A DNA stretch of 44,012 bases, from contig JAQZBU010000032.1 of assembly GCA_029237735.1 (NCBI GenBank), positions 1-44,012 on the forward strand. The letters are read 5' to 3'. The position numbers and the translations under genes are program-made. The stretch is from Ramlibacter sp. Lineage in GTDB: Bacteria > Pseudomonadota > Gammaproteobacteria > Burkholderiales > Burkholderiaceae_C. The notes under the pieces were generated by a model. That model searched no databases and was not told the origin of the DNA. It saw nothing but the letters and a program-made list of their open reading frames with translations. Positions 7,525 to 15,436 of the stretch are shown here, piece by piece. The number at the start of each line of letters is the position of its first letter. Position 1 is the stretch's first letter.

Positions 7525-9222
7525 ATGGAATTCCGTGTGCTCATTCACGCGCCCCGAGGGCGGGACGCGTCAGTCGTCAAGGGCGTGATCGAACCCCGCC
7601 ACGCCGTGGACGTGTGCGTCGACGGCTCGCAGCTTCCCCTCGAGCTCGACAAGGGTGCGGCCGCGGCCGTGCTGACCGAGGAGGCGCTGGCCGACGCATT
7701 GGTGGTAGCGGCGCTCGCGACATGGCTCGCCGCGCAGCCGCCCTGGTCGGACTTTCCATTCATCGTGCTTGCCTCGCGCCAGTCGGGCCCGCGCCCCGCT
7801 GCCGCCGTGGCGACGCTGCACAGCCTTGGCAACGTCATTTTGCTGGAGAGGCCGCTGAATGCGGAAACGCTCGCGAGCGCGGCCGACGCCGCCGTTCGCG
7901 CGCGCCGGCGTCAGTACGCCACGCGCCAGCATCTGGATGAGCTCAGCCGCGCGCAAAGCGAAGTGCAGCTGCTCAACGGCCAGCTCGAAGTGCGCATCGA
8001 GGAGCGCACCCGCGAACTGGCCAGCGCCAACGACCGCCTGATGAAAGAAATCGCCGAGCGCGAGAAGGCGCAGGCGGCGCTGACGCAGGTGCAGAAGATG
8101 GAGGCGATCGGCCGGCTGACCGGCGGCATCGCGCACGACTTCAATAACCTGCTGCACGTGGTCAACATGAACCTCGAGCTGATCTCGCTTTACGCCAAGG
8201 AGGAAAAGGTCAAGCCCGTCGTGGAACGCGCCAAGGGCGCGGCGCGGCGCGGGGCCAAGTTGACCAGCCAGCTGCTTTCGTTCGCGCGCAGCCAGTCGCT
8301 GTTGCCCAAGCTCACTCATGTCAACGACCTGCTGCTTGGCATGAAGGATCTGCTGGAAATTTCGGCAGGGCCGGGCGTGACCGTGAAGTACGAGTTGTGC
8401 GAGGGCCGCGCGGCCGTCGTGGTGGATCCGAGCCAGCTCGAAATGGCCGTGCTCAACCTGGCCGTCAATTCACGCGATGCGATGCCGCGAGGGGGCACTC
8501 TCAAGGTGTCCACCTGCACCCGCAGGCACTCCGATGAACAGCTCACGTTGGGCGATTACGTGGTTGTCACCGTCGCCGACACCGGCGCGGGCATACCGCC
8601 GCAGCTGCTGGCCAAGGTGTTCGATCCGTTCTTCACCACCAAGCCCCTGGGCAGAGGCACGGGCCTGGGCCTGAGCCAGGTGTATGGCTTCGCGCAGCAG
8701 TCTGGCGGCCTGGCCTTCATACGCAGCGAGCCCGACAAGGGGACCTCGGTAGAGATGTATTTCCCGGCGGCCCCCGCGGACGCCCTCAACGCCGGCGAGA
8801 GCGCCGCCGCCGCCGCGATGCCGCGCCAGGCCAAATCGGGCCACATCCTGGTGGTTGAGGACGACGACGAGGTGCGAAGGGTGATCGTCGAGTGCCTGGG
8901 CCTGATCGGCTACACAGTGACCGATGCCGCCAACGGGACGGAAGGCCTGGCCGCGATCGCCGCCGCCAAGCCCGACGTGTTGGTGGTCGACTACGCCATG
9001 CCGGACATGACGGGCGCGGAAGTGATCTCGCGCGCGCGGGAAATGGTCGGCGACCTGCCTGTGATCCTGGCGACCGGTTATGCCGACATGGCGATGGTCG
9101 AGCGGCTGGCGGGCCGGCCCGCGATCCTGCGCAAGCCCTTCGACATCAATTCCCTCGGCGAAGCCGTGGCAGTGGCCATGGAGCGCGCACGCGAGGATCA
9201 GCACGCGCTCAGCGGCGCCTGA
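7525..9222 (+). CDS. Hybrid histidine kinase with N-terminal pseudo-receiver and C-terminal receiver
   Basis: A 565-residue cytoplasmic kinase. Residues 1-125 look like a receiver fold that lost its phospho-aspartate (AVLTEEALAD in its place); 130-190 form a coiled coil; the phosphoacceptor histidine is H204 in GGIAHDFNNLL; N-box residues are N311/N315 and the ATP lid includes DTGAGI (352-357) and GTGLGLSQVYG (378-388). A complete C-terminal receiver follows, with acidic DDD (446-448), phospho-Asp D489 in VVDYAMPDMTG and K537 in LRKPFD. No membrane segments are present. It lies between the KaiC-like ATPase and the flavoprotein, its TGA overlapping the next ATG by one base, so its input probably comes from one of these partners. 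No DNA-binding output domain. Confidence 0.92.
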   Translation: MEFRVLIHAPRGRDASVVKGVIEPRHAVDVCVDGSQLPLELDKGAAAAVLTEEALADALVVAALATWLAAQPPWSDFPFIVLASRQSGPRPAAAVATLHSLGNVILLERPLNAETLASAADAAVRARRRQYATRQHLDELSRAQSEVQLLNGQLEVRIEERTRELASANDRLMKEIAEREKAQAALTQVQKMEAIGRLTGGIAHDFNNLLHVVNMNLELISLYAKEEKVKPVVERAKGAARRGAKLTSQLLSFARSQSLLPKLTHVNDLLLGMKDLLEISAGPGVTVKYELCEGRAAVVVDPSQLEMAVLNLAVNSRDAMPRGGTLKVSTCTRRHSDEQLTLGDYVVVTVADTGAGIPPQLLAKVFDPFFTTKPLGRGTGLGLSQVYGFAQQSGGLAFIRSEPDKGTSVEMYFPAAPADALNAGESAAAAAMPRQAKSGHILVVEDDDEVRRVIVECLGLIGYTVTDAANGTEGLAAIAAAKPDVLVVDYAMPDMTGAEVISRAREMVGDLPVILATGYADMAMVERLAGRPAILRKPFDINSLGEAVAVAMERAREDQHALSGA

Positions 9223-10118
9223 TGACGGCGCCCATGCTCGACTGCCTCGTGATCGGCGGGGGCGCCGCCGGCCTCATGGCCGCGGTGTACCTGGGGCGCT
9301 ACCGGCGCAACGCGCTGGTGGTCGACGATGGCGGCAGCCGCCTCGGCATGATCCCGCTGTCGCGCAACGTGTTGGGATTTCCCGATGGCATCGCGGGCCC
9401 GCAACTCCTCGAGAGCATGCGGCTGCACGCGGCCCGATTCTCGGTGCCGATGGAGGCGGGGCGCATCGAGCGCCTGCGCCGCCGCGACGACGGAAGCTTC
9501 GAGGCCGTGGCCGGCACACGCCGCCTGTCCGCGCGCTTCGTATTGCTGGCGACCGGTGCACGCGACGTCGAGCCGGACATCGCCGGGCTCGCGCCTTCGC
9601 TCAAGAGTGGGCAGGTGCGCTATTGCCCGGTTTGCGACGGTTTCGAGACACAGGGCCACCGGGTCGCTGTGCTGGGGCCGGAGACGCACGGCCTGCGGGA
9701 AGCGGCCTTCGTGGCCGGGTTCGGCAACGAGGTGACGTGGCTGTCCATGGGCTCGCTGGGGAAGGTCGCCGCGCCCGAGCTGGCCAGCCTGCGAGCCGCG
9801 GGCGTGCAGATCGTGGATGGCCAGGTTCGGGATGTCGAGTGCCGGCCGAGACAGGGCGTCGCCGTGGAGATGGGCGACGGGCAGGTGCTGGGCTTCGATG
9901 TGCTGTACCCGGCGCTGGGCCTGACGCACGCCTCGCAGCTGGCAACGGCACTTGGCGCCCAGGCGGAGGACGACGGCCAGCTGGTGGTGGACGATCATTT
10001 CGAGACCACGGTGCCGGGCCTGTATGCGGCCGGGGATGTCGCAGTCGGGCTGAACCAGATCAATGTGGCCGCGGGTCAGGCCGCTATCGCCGCGACGGCC
10101 ATCCACAACCGGCTGTAA
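9222..10118 (+). CDS. Thioredoxin-reductase-like FAD oxidoreductase
   Basis: A 298-residue flavoprotein, short like bacterial thioredoxin reductase. The FAD motif [12 protein letters not shown] is at residues 8-19, the redox-active pair YCPVCDGFE is near 134-142, and the C-terminal FAD motif [11 protein letters not shown] is near 267-277. The second nucleotide-binding loop, normally GxGxxA/G for NADPH, reads [12 protein letters not shown] and is atypical, so electron donor binding may differ from TrxB. The ATG overlaps the stop of the hybrid kinase gene (TGATG), a sign of translational coupling and a link to the KaiC/kinase pair. A housekeeping TrxB would normally sit elsewhere, so this is likely a dedicated redox partner; substrate unknown. 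Confidence 0.85.
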   Translation: MTAPMLDCLVIGGGAAGLMAAVYLGRYRRNALVVDDGGSRLGMIPLSRNVLGFPDGIAGPQLLESMRLHAARFSVPMEAGRIERLRRRDDGSFEAVAGTRRLSARFVLLATGARDVEPDIAGLAPSLKSGQVRYCPVCDGFETQGHRVAVLGPETHGLREAAFVAGFGNEVTWLSMGSLGKVAAPELASLRAAGVQIVDGQVRDVECRPRQGVAVEMGDGQVLGFDVLYPALGLTHASQLATALGAQAEDDGQLVVDDHFETTVPGLYAAGDVAVGLNQINVAAGQAAIAATAIHNRL

Positions 10119-10126
10119 TTGCGGGC

Positions 10127-10132
10127 TAAACT
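10127..10132 (+). promoter_or_regulatory. -10-like hexamer TAAACT (GCGGGCTAAACTGTCC)
   Basis: GCGGGCTAAACTGTCC lies 35 nt before the GTG at 10168. Almost the same word, with one extra A, lies at 18754-18769 before another gene. The match between two unrelated loci supports a promoter element of the GCTARRCT type. No -35 recognised. Confidence 0.35.
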
Positions 10133-10167
10133 GTCCAGGCGCCTTCCGCGCATCCAGGACCAATCCC

Positions 10168-11280
10168 GTGATCATCAAGACCGTCGAGCCTTTCGTCATG
10201 CATGTCCCCGTCACGGGGTCGCAGATCGCTGACAGCACCCACAGCATCACTCATTGGGGCGTGGTCGGCGTGCGCATCGAAACCGAGGATGGCCTGGCGG
10301 GCTATGGCTTCACCGGCACGCACGCCCACCTGCCCGGCGACCACCTGATCACACGCTGCATCGCCACCTGCCACGCGCCTCTGCTCGTCGGCGAGGACGC
10401 GGGAGACGTTCAGCGCCTGTGGCTGAAGCTCGCGCGCAACCCGGCGCTGCAATGGATAGGCCGCGCCGGGATCACCACGCTCTCGCAGGCCGCGATCGAC
10501 ATCGCCCTGTGGGACCTGAAGGCCAAGCGGGCCGGCGTGCCACTGTGGAAGCTGCTGGGCGGCCAGGTGCGTGACAAGGTGCGCGCGTACAACACCGACA
10601 TCGGCTGGCTCAGCATCGCAGACGACAAGCTGGTGGAGGGCGCTGTGCGCGCCGTGGCGGAAGGATTCACCGGCATCAAGATCAAGGTGGGCTCGACCGT
10701 TGAGCGCGACCTGCGTCGGCTCGAGGCGGTGCGCCGCGCGATCGGCCCCGACGTGACGCTGGCGATCGACGGCAACGGAAAGTGGGACCTGCCCACCTGC
10801 CTTCGTTTTTGTCGGGGAGCCGAGCCTTGCGATGTGTACTGGTTCGAGGAGCCGCTCTGGTACGACGACGTCAAGGGCCATGCACAGCTGGCGAGAGCCA
10901 CGCGCATCCCTGTCGCGCTCGGCGAGCAGTTGTACACACAGGACGCGTTTGCCGAATTCTTTAACCAGGGCGCCATCCACTGGGTGCAGCCCGACGTCAC
11001 CCGCATGGCCGGCATCACCGAAGTGTGGCGCGTCTGCGAAACAGCGCACGCTTATCGCCTGCCGGTCGCGCCGCACGCCGGCGACATGAGCCAGGTCCAC
11101 GTCCACCTGAGCTTCGCTCACCCGGCCTGCGCGGTGCTGGAATACATCCCGTGGATCAAGGACTGCTTCGTGGAACCGGCGAACGTGGTTGACGGGTTTT
11201 TCCGGCTTCCCCAGGAGCCCGGTGCGGGCACGACACCCACGCGCGAAGCGTGGGAGCGTTTCAGCCGCCCAGCTGACTGA
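10168..11280 (+). CDS. Enolase-superfamily (mandelate racemase/muconate lactonizing) enzyme
   Basis: A 370-residue protein with the complete active-site set of the MR/MLE family, which forms an enolate from a carboxylate sugar or similar substrate on a Mg2+ site. Visible residues are the acid/base pair K171-x-K173 (GIKIKVGS), metal ligands D201 (LAIDGNGKW), E227 (YWFEEPL) and E253 (VALGEQLY), and a likely catalytic His in [10 protein letters not shown] (H303). This pattern suits a sugar-acid dehydratase, but the substrate is not readable. Start at GTG 10168 gives the canonical beginning [14 protein letters not shown]; earlier in-frame starts add unrelated sequence. The ion-channel gene follows 3 nt after the stop, though a functional link is not evident. 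Confidence 0.85.
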   Translation: MIIKTVEPFVMHVPVTGSQIADSTHSITHWGVVGVRIETEDGLAGYGFTGTHAHLPGDHLITRCIATCHAPLLVGEDAGDVQRLWLKLARNPALQWIGRAGITTLSQAAIDIALWDLKAKRAGVPLWKLLGGQVRDKVRAYNTDIGWLSIADDKLVEGAVRAVAEGFTGIKIKVGSTVERDLRRLEAVRRAIGPDVTLAIDGNGKWDLPTCLRFCRGAEPCDVYWFEEPLWYDDVKGHAQLARATRIPVALGEQLYTQDAFAEFFNQGAIHWVQPDVTRMAGITEVWRVCETAHAYRLPVAPHAGDMSQVHVHLSFAHPACAVLEYIPWIKDCFVEPANVVDGFFRLPQEPGAGTTPTREAWERFSRPAD

Positions 11281-11283
11281 GCG

Positions 11284-12180
11284 ATGGCCATCGAACCCGT
11301 CGACCCTATGGGCCGCCCGGCCGGCGGCTGGCGGTTGCGGCTGTACCGTGTCATCTACGAGTCCGACACCCATGCCGGACGGGTGTTCGACAAGATCATC
11401 GTCGCTGCCATCGTGATCAGCGTGGGCGTGGTGATGGCCGACAGCGTCCGTGCCTGGAATGTCCGGCATCGCACGGTGTTCGAGATCATGGAATGGTTCT
11501 TCACGCTCCTCTTCACGGTCGAGTACATCGCCCGGCTGATCGCGGTGGACCGGCCGCTGCGCTATGCGCGCAGCTTCTTCGGCATCGTGGACCTGCTGGC
11601 CGTGCTGCCGACCTACCTGGCGCTCATCCTGCCCGAGTTCCATTCGCTGATCGACGTGCGGATCCTGCGGCTGCTGCGCATCTTTCGAATCTTCCGGCTC
11701 ACCGAATACGTCGCCGAGTACCAGGTGATGGGCGAGGCGCTGATTGCGAGCCGGCGCAAGATCCTCGTGTTCCTGTTCGCGGTGATCATGGTGGCGCTGA
11801 TCCTGGGCACCTTGCTGTACGTGGTGGAAGGCCCGGAGCACGGCTTCAACGACATTCCCACCGCGGTCTACTGGGCCATCACGACCATCACTACTGTCGG
11901 CTTCGGCGACATCACACCCAAGACCGACATCGGCCGCTTCATCGCCTCGGTGATGATGCTGATCGGCTGGGGCACGCTGGCGGTGCCCACGGGCATCGTC
12001 ACCGCTGAGATGACGGTGCGCCGCCATGCGCGCCCGCCATTGTCGCCGCGTGCCTGCACCCAATGCGGATCCGAGGGCTACGGGCCCGAAGCGAAGTTCT
12101 GCCAGCAGTGCGGCACGCCGTTACCGCCTGTGACGGCATCTCGGGTAAACGCGGACGCGGCTGGGGCGCGGTTGGACTAA
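11284..12180 (+). CDS. Voltage-gated-type potassium channel with C-terminal zinc ribbon
   Basis: A 298-residue six-TM channel. The voltage-sensor S4 (122-140) has arginines every third position (R126, R129, R132, R135, R138); the K+ selectivity filter TVGFGD is at 204-209 between S5 (about 160-182) and S6 (about 218-243). S1-S3 lie near 36-55, 66-88 and 98-118. After S6 the protein ends in a four-cysteine zinc ribbon, CTQC (258-261) and CQQC (273-276), instead of the RCK or cyclic-nucleotide domains usual in bacterial channels. The family forms tetramers in the inner membrane. It starts 3 nt after the enolase-family gene. GGAC/GTCC and a T run just past the stop may be a weak terminator. Confidence 0.88.
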   Translation: MAIEPVDPMGRPAGGWRLRLYRVIYESDTHAGRVFDKIIVAAIVISVGVVMADSVRAWNVRHRTVFEIMEWFFTLLFTVEYIARLIAVDRPLRYARSFFGIVDLLAVLPTYLALILPEFHSLIDVRILRLLRIFRIFRLTEYVAEYQVMGEALIASRRKILVFLFAVIMVALILGTLLYVVEGPEHGFNDIPTAVYWAITTITTVGFGDITPKTDIGRFIASVMMLIGWGTLAVPTGIVTAEMTVRRHARPPLSPRACTQCGSEGYGPEAKFCQQCGTPLPPVTASRVNADAAGARLD

Positions 12181-12213
12181 GGTCCCTTTTTCCTTCTACC
12201 CAAGGAGAGTCTC

Positions 12214-12459
12214 ATGCGCAAAGCATTTGCCGTGGTGGCCGGGCTGGCCCTGATGGGCGCCAGTGCGGCCTGGGCCAACAACTGCCCCAACGAAATGAAG
12301 GCGATTGACGCCAAGCTCGCGACCAAGCCTACCCTGTCAAAGGATGTGCTGGACAATGTGACCAAGCTCCGCACGGAAGGCGAGGCCCACCATAAGGCGG
12401 GCAAACATGCCGAGTCGCAAAAGGCGCTGGGCGAAGCGAAGAAGCTGCTGGGAATCTGA
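12214..12459 (+). CDS. Small secreted periplasmic protein
   Basis: An 81-residue protein with a clear Sec signal peptide (MRKAFAVVAGLALMGASAAWA, likely cut before NNCPNEMK) and a charged helical mature part of about 60 residues. A strong Shine-Dalgarno (AAGGAG, 6-nt gap) sets the start. The repeated Lys/Ala helical character (KALGEAKKLLGI) suggests a small periplasmic helical-bundle protein; the single cysteine near the mature N terminus is not in a lipobox. Family not recognised. It converges on the DUF488 gene and both stops fall inside one hairpin. Confidence 0.8.
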   Translation: MRKAFAVVAGLALMGASAAWANNCPNEMKAIDAKLATKPTLSKDVLDNVTKLRTEGEAHHKAGKHAESQKALGEAKKLLGI

Positions 12460-12472
12460 GCGCTTCGCTCAG
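12456..12472. terminator. Palindrome containing both convergent stop codons
   Basis: CTGAGCG (12456-12462), a CTT loop, then CGCTCAG (12466-12472): a perfect 7-bp stem. The plus-strand TGA (12457-12459) and the minus-strand stop (12469-12471) are the two symmetric halves of it. It probably ends transcription in both directions; no T run follows, so strength is uncertain. Confidence 0.45.
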
Positions 12473-12855
12473 CCGATCTCGGCGCCACGCGCGGCGAGTA
12501 GTTCCCGCAGCACGCTGCGGTGGCAGCGATCCTCGTCCTCGCAATAACATCCCACTGAAAACGACGTGTGGTGTGAGAGCGTGGCGAGCAGGTCGAGCAC
12601 GTGGCTCGCGTCGGGCTGCTTCATTTCGGCGTGGAATTTGCGCTTGAATGCCGCCCATTCCTTATCGTCGGTCGCCGCTTGGCCCTGGGCCATCAGTTCC
12701 GCGCTGGGTGCGAGGTTCGGCAGCCATGTGTCGTAGAAGTCGCGTGTGCCGAATTCGGATTTCGGCACGCCGCGGGGCGGCCTGCGCACGGTGCCCAACC
12801 GCGGGCCCTCGCCGGGGGCGCGGGGCGTGCCGAGTCGAACGATATGGATGGTCAT
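12469..12855 (-). CDS. DUF488 family protein
   Basis: A 128-residue protein with family hallmarks RLGTPR near the N terminus, FYDTWLPNLAPS, and the C-terminal cysteine cluster VGCYCEDEDRCHRSVL, which resembles the CxCxx..CHR motif of DUF488. The family's biochemistry is not established. A strong Shine-Dalgarno (AAGGAG region, 10 nt) precedes the ATG at 12855; the frame extends upstream but without matching character. The start lies base-to-base against the start of the secreted-protein gene on the other strand. Confidence 0.87.
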   Translation of the reverse strand: MTIHIVRLGTPRAPGEGPRLGTVRRPPRGVPKSEFGTRDFYDTWLPNLAPSAELMAQGQAATDDKEWAAFKRKFHAEMKQPDASHVLDLLATLSHHTSFSVGCYCEDEDRCHRSVLRELLAARGAEIG

Positions 12856-13207
12856 GTTGATCTCTCTCTCCTTGCAAACGCAAGCGTACAGCTTTCGGGC
12901 CATCGCCCTCGTCATCGCCGGCGTCCAGCTGCCGGCGCAGCCCGCGTTCGCGGCGCAAAGGTGGTTCCTCATGTCCAGGCACGGGGACTGCTTCCCCATC
13001 AGCAGCCTGGAGCGCAAATTCCCGGACATTGGCAACATCGCCGCGCCCGATGCCTTCGTCCGGTTCGTCCGCGCGAAGGGCCTGGCGGTCAGTACGAAGC
13101 CTATGCCGGTCGCATCCGGTGCGGCCGTGGAAGTCCATGTGCCGGGGAAAGAACTGGCGTTGGCGTTCGTCACTGCTGAACTTTGTTCGTCTGCCGGGAC
13201 AAGGTAG
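12854..13207 (+). CDS. Secreted protein of unknown function
   Basis: About 117 residues: a hydrophobic signal region (RAIALVIAGVQLPAQPAFA, cut likely before AQRWF) followed by a mature domain containing MSRHGDCFPISSLERKFPD, DAFVRFVRAKGLAV and VEVHVPGKELALAFVTAELC. Two cysteines, one at each end of the mature part, could form a disulfide. Composition and periodicity look like a genuine conserved domain, though I cannot name it. The start is uncertain: ATG at 12848 or 12854, or TTG at 12872, none with a good Shine-Dalgarno. The first two would overlap the 5' end of the divergent DUF488 gene by a few bases. DUF2164 follows 29 nt later. Confidence 0.65.
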   Translation: MLISLSLQTQAYSFRAIALVIAGVQLPAQPAFAAQRWFLMSRHGDCFPISSLERKFPDIGNIAAPDAFVRFVRAKGLAVSTKPMPVASGAAVEVHVPGKELALAFVTAELCSSAGTR

Positions 13208-13236
13208 CCTTCAGTTCCACCACAGCACGGATCACC

Positions 13237-13509
13237 ATGACCATCGAACTATCGAAGGAAGCGCGCAAGGAAGCCATTTCGTCCATCGAGCGGTACTTCG
13301 CCGAGAACATGGAGGAGAAGATCGGCAATGTCGCGGCGGGCGGGCTGCTCGGCTATTTCCTGGAGGAGATCGGCCCGCTCGTCTACAACCAGGCCGTGGC
13401 CGATGTGCAGGAGCGGCTTCAGATGCGGGTGGCTGAACTCGACATCGAGATCCACGAAGAAGAATTCCAGTACTGGCGCAAGTTCGATCGGTTGAAAAAG
13501 GGCCGGTGA
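13237..13509 (+). CDS. DUF2164 family protein
   Basis: A 90-residue acidic helical protein matching DUF2164 along its whole length: MTIELSKEARKEAISSIE at the start, then FAENMEEKIGNVAAGGLL, YFLEEIGPLVYNQAVADV and EEEFQYWRK at the end. Function of the family is unknown. The start is the ATG at 13237, since the upstream in-frame extension from 13183 belongs to a different character. No obvious Shine-Dalgarno. It converges on the YciI-like gene (stop 13517), leaving 7 nt. Confidence 0.9.
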   Translation: MTIELSKEARKEAISSIERYFAENMEEKIGNVAAGGLLGYFLEEIGPLVYNQAVADVQERLQMRVAELDIEIHEEEFQYWRKFDRLKKGR

Positions 13510-13516
13510 CGACGGC

Positions 13517-13996
13517 TTACTGCCGCTTCGGCGCGACGAGCTTGTCGTGCACTTCCCTCACCAGCATCAGCGCCGCCGAGCCGTAGTACTTGTGGAACTC
13601 GGGCGTCATCTCGCCCTTCACGACCACCGGGTCCGTTGCGACGAGCTTCCTCGCCTCTTCGATGTCCTCCACGGCGAAGATGAAGAGGCCGCGCCATCCG
13701 TCGACGCCGTCGAAGGGCCCTGCGAGCGCGAGCTTGCCTTCATCCGACAGCCGCTTCATATTCGAGAAGTGGCCTCTGAACATCTCGTCCCTCTCCGGGC
13801 CGGCGGGCACCTTGTTCGGGCCCGTGCGCAGGAGGACGAACACATAGCTCCTCATCCCGTTCTCGCTCGCGCCCAGCGAGCGCGCCAGTTCGACGTCGTA
13901 CGCCGGTTTGGCTGCTGGGGCGGGAACTTGCGCTTGCGACGGCGCGGCCCCCAAGGCCAAGACGGTGCAAACGGCTGCAAAGGCCAGCTTGGGCAT
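13517..13996 (-). CDS. Secreted YciI-like protein
   Basis: A 159-residue protein with a signal peptide (MPKLAFAAVCTVLALGAAPSQA) and a YCII-type ferredoxin-like domain from about residue 48: SYVFVLLRTGPNK, the conserved HFSNMKRLSDEGKLALAGPF and GLFIFAVEDIEEARKLVATDPVV. The His-Asp/Glu pair of YciI (H76 with the downstream acidic residues) is retained in this layout. YciI proteins are usually cytoplasmic, so export to the periplasm is notable. AAGGAG lies just upstream of the ATG. Enzymatic activity is unproven. Confidence 0.85.
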   Translation of the reverse strand: MPKLAFAAVCTVLALGAAPSQAQVPAPAAKPAYDVELARSLGASENGMRSYVFVLLRTGPNKVPAGPERDEMFRGHFSNMKRLSDEGKLALAGPFDGVDGWRGLFIFAVEDIEEARKLVATDPVVVKGEMTPEFHKYYGSAALMLVREVHDKLVAPKRQ

Positions 13997-14127
13997 GGTG
14001 GACTCCTTCGCGCATGACGAAATCGCAATGGTAGTCGGTTACCCGTCGTCCACGGCCCGCCGCCCACACACTGCGCGCGTGCTGGCTTCGTCGATCGCGC
14101 AGATACTTACGTGGCAGCACCCCCTTG

Positions 14128-15388
14128 CTAGCGGTGCGCAGCGTCGATATCCGTCACCACCCGCGCGTAACGCTGTTTGCTCCAGTACGCCGAAGCCCAG
14201 TCGATCAACACCACGATGCGGTTGCGGAAACCGATCAGGAAGTAGATGTGCGCGAAAAGCCAGAACAGCCACGCGAAGTAGCCGCTGAACTTGAAGTGGC
14301 CCACCGGGGCCGTGAGGTCCACCACCGCGGCGTTTGTTCGCGGCAGCGGCGCGCCCCATCTGCTTGGCCGCGGGTGAAACGCCGGGCACGGGTTGCGGCT
14401 CGCCGTGGGGCGGATAGCTCTTCGCCGCGGCGAGGTCGCCGATCACGTTGATCTCCGGATGGCCCGGCAGGGTAAGGTCGGGTTCGACGGCGATGCGGCC
14501 CGCACGGTCGGTGGCGGTGCCCGGCACCTGCTGGGCCAGCAGCCGTCCCAGCGGGGACGCGGCGACGCCGGCGGCCCAGATGACACAGCGCGTATCGATG
14601 GTCTGCGGCGTCGTGGGCGCGCCCGCGACGCCGGCCTGCACTTTCACGGTGCCGGCGTCGATGGCGACGACGCGCGAATCCAGCCGCACTTCGACGCCGA
14701 GCTTTTCCAGTTGCTCCTTCGCGCGCTGGCTCAGGTCCGGCGGCATGGCCTGCAGCACGCGCGAGCCACCTTCGAGCAGCAGGATGCGCGCGCTGGCCGG
14801 ATCGATGTGGCGGAACTCGCCGGGCAGCGTGTGGCGCGCGATCTCGGCCATCGTGCCGGCCATCTCCACGCCGGTAGGTCCGCCGCCAACAACGATGAAG
14901 GTAAGCCACGCGGCACGAAGCGCGGAGTCGGGTTCCTTTTCCGCGGCTTCGAACGCCAGCAGGATTCGGCGGCGGATCTCGAAGGCGTCATCCAACGTCT
15001 TCAAGCCCGGCGCGAACGGCGCCCAGTCGTCGCGGCCGAAGTAGCTGTGCGTTGCGCCGGCGGCGACGATCAAATGGTCGTAGGGCAGGGCGGGCCCGTC
15101 GTCGAGCATTACTCGCCGCGCCTCGGTGTCGATGGCTGTTACCTCGCCGAGCAGGGTGGTGACATTGGCCTGCTTGCGAAAAAGGTGGCGCACCGGCGCG
15201 GCGATCGCCGGCGCCGACAGGCCGGCCGTCGCGACCTGGTAGAGCAACGGCTGGAACAGGTGGTGATTGGTCTTGTCGACGAGGGTGATTTCAACCGGCG
15301 CGTTGCGCAGTGCCCGTGCGGCTTCGAGCCCGCCGAATCCGCAGCCGATGATGACGACGCCGGGTTTGTTCCTGTCAGGCAAGGCCAT
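14128..15388 (-). pseudogene. Broken type II NADH dehydrogenase (NDH-2)
   Basis: The first about 350 residues are a normal NDH-2, the single-subunit membrane-surface enzyme that passes electrons from NADH to quinone: FAD motif VVIIGCGFGGLEAAR (11-25), HHLFQPLLYQVATAGLS, NAD motif VVGGGPTGVEMAGTMAE, FAD motif INVIGDLAA and SPAAKQMGRAAAAN. There the frame is lost near 14333. The correct C-terminal part (AVVDLTAP then GYFAWLFWLFAHIYFLIGFRN and the membrane anchor) continues in another frame to a TAG at 14128. By family comparison about 25 residues (the PFRYRDYG/LATIGR block) are missing, so this is an internal deletion with a frame change. In the original frame, translation would run on to 14039 with meaningless low-complexity sequence. 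Confidence 0.8.
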
Positions 15389-15436
15389 GCCCAGGATTAT
15401 GCGAGGAGGGCACAATGGGCATCAAAGGAGTGCGTC

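Noticed and set aside
12171..12191. Rho-independent terminator after the ion channel
   Set aside because: The stem is only 4 bp (GGAC/GTCC) before a T run; too weak to list as a separate feature.
14393..15436. Long plus-strand extension in frame with the methionine synthase gene
   Set aside because: It lies wholly antisense to the NDH-2 gene, is low-complexity, and the real start has a strong ribosome site at 15437.
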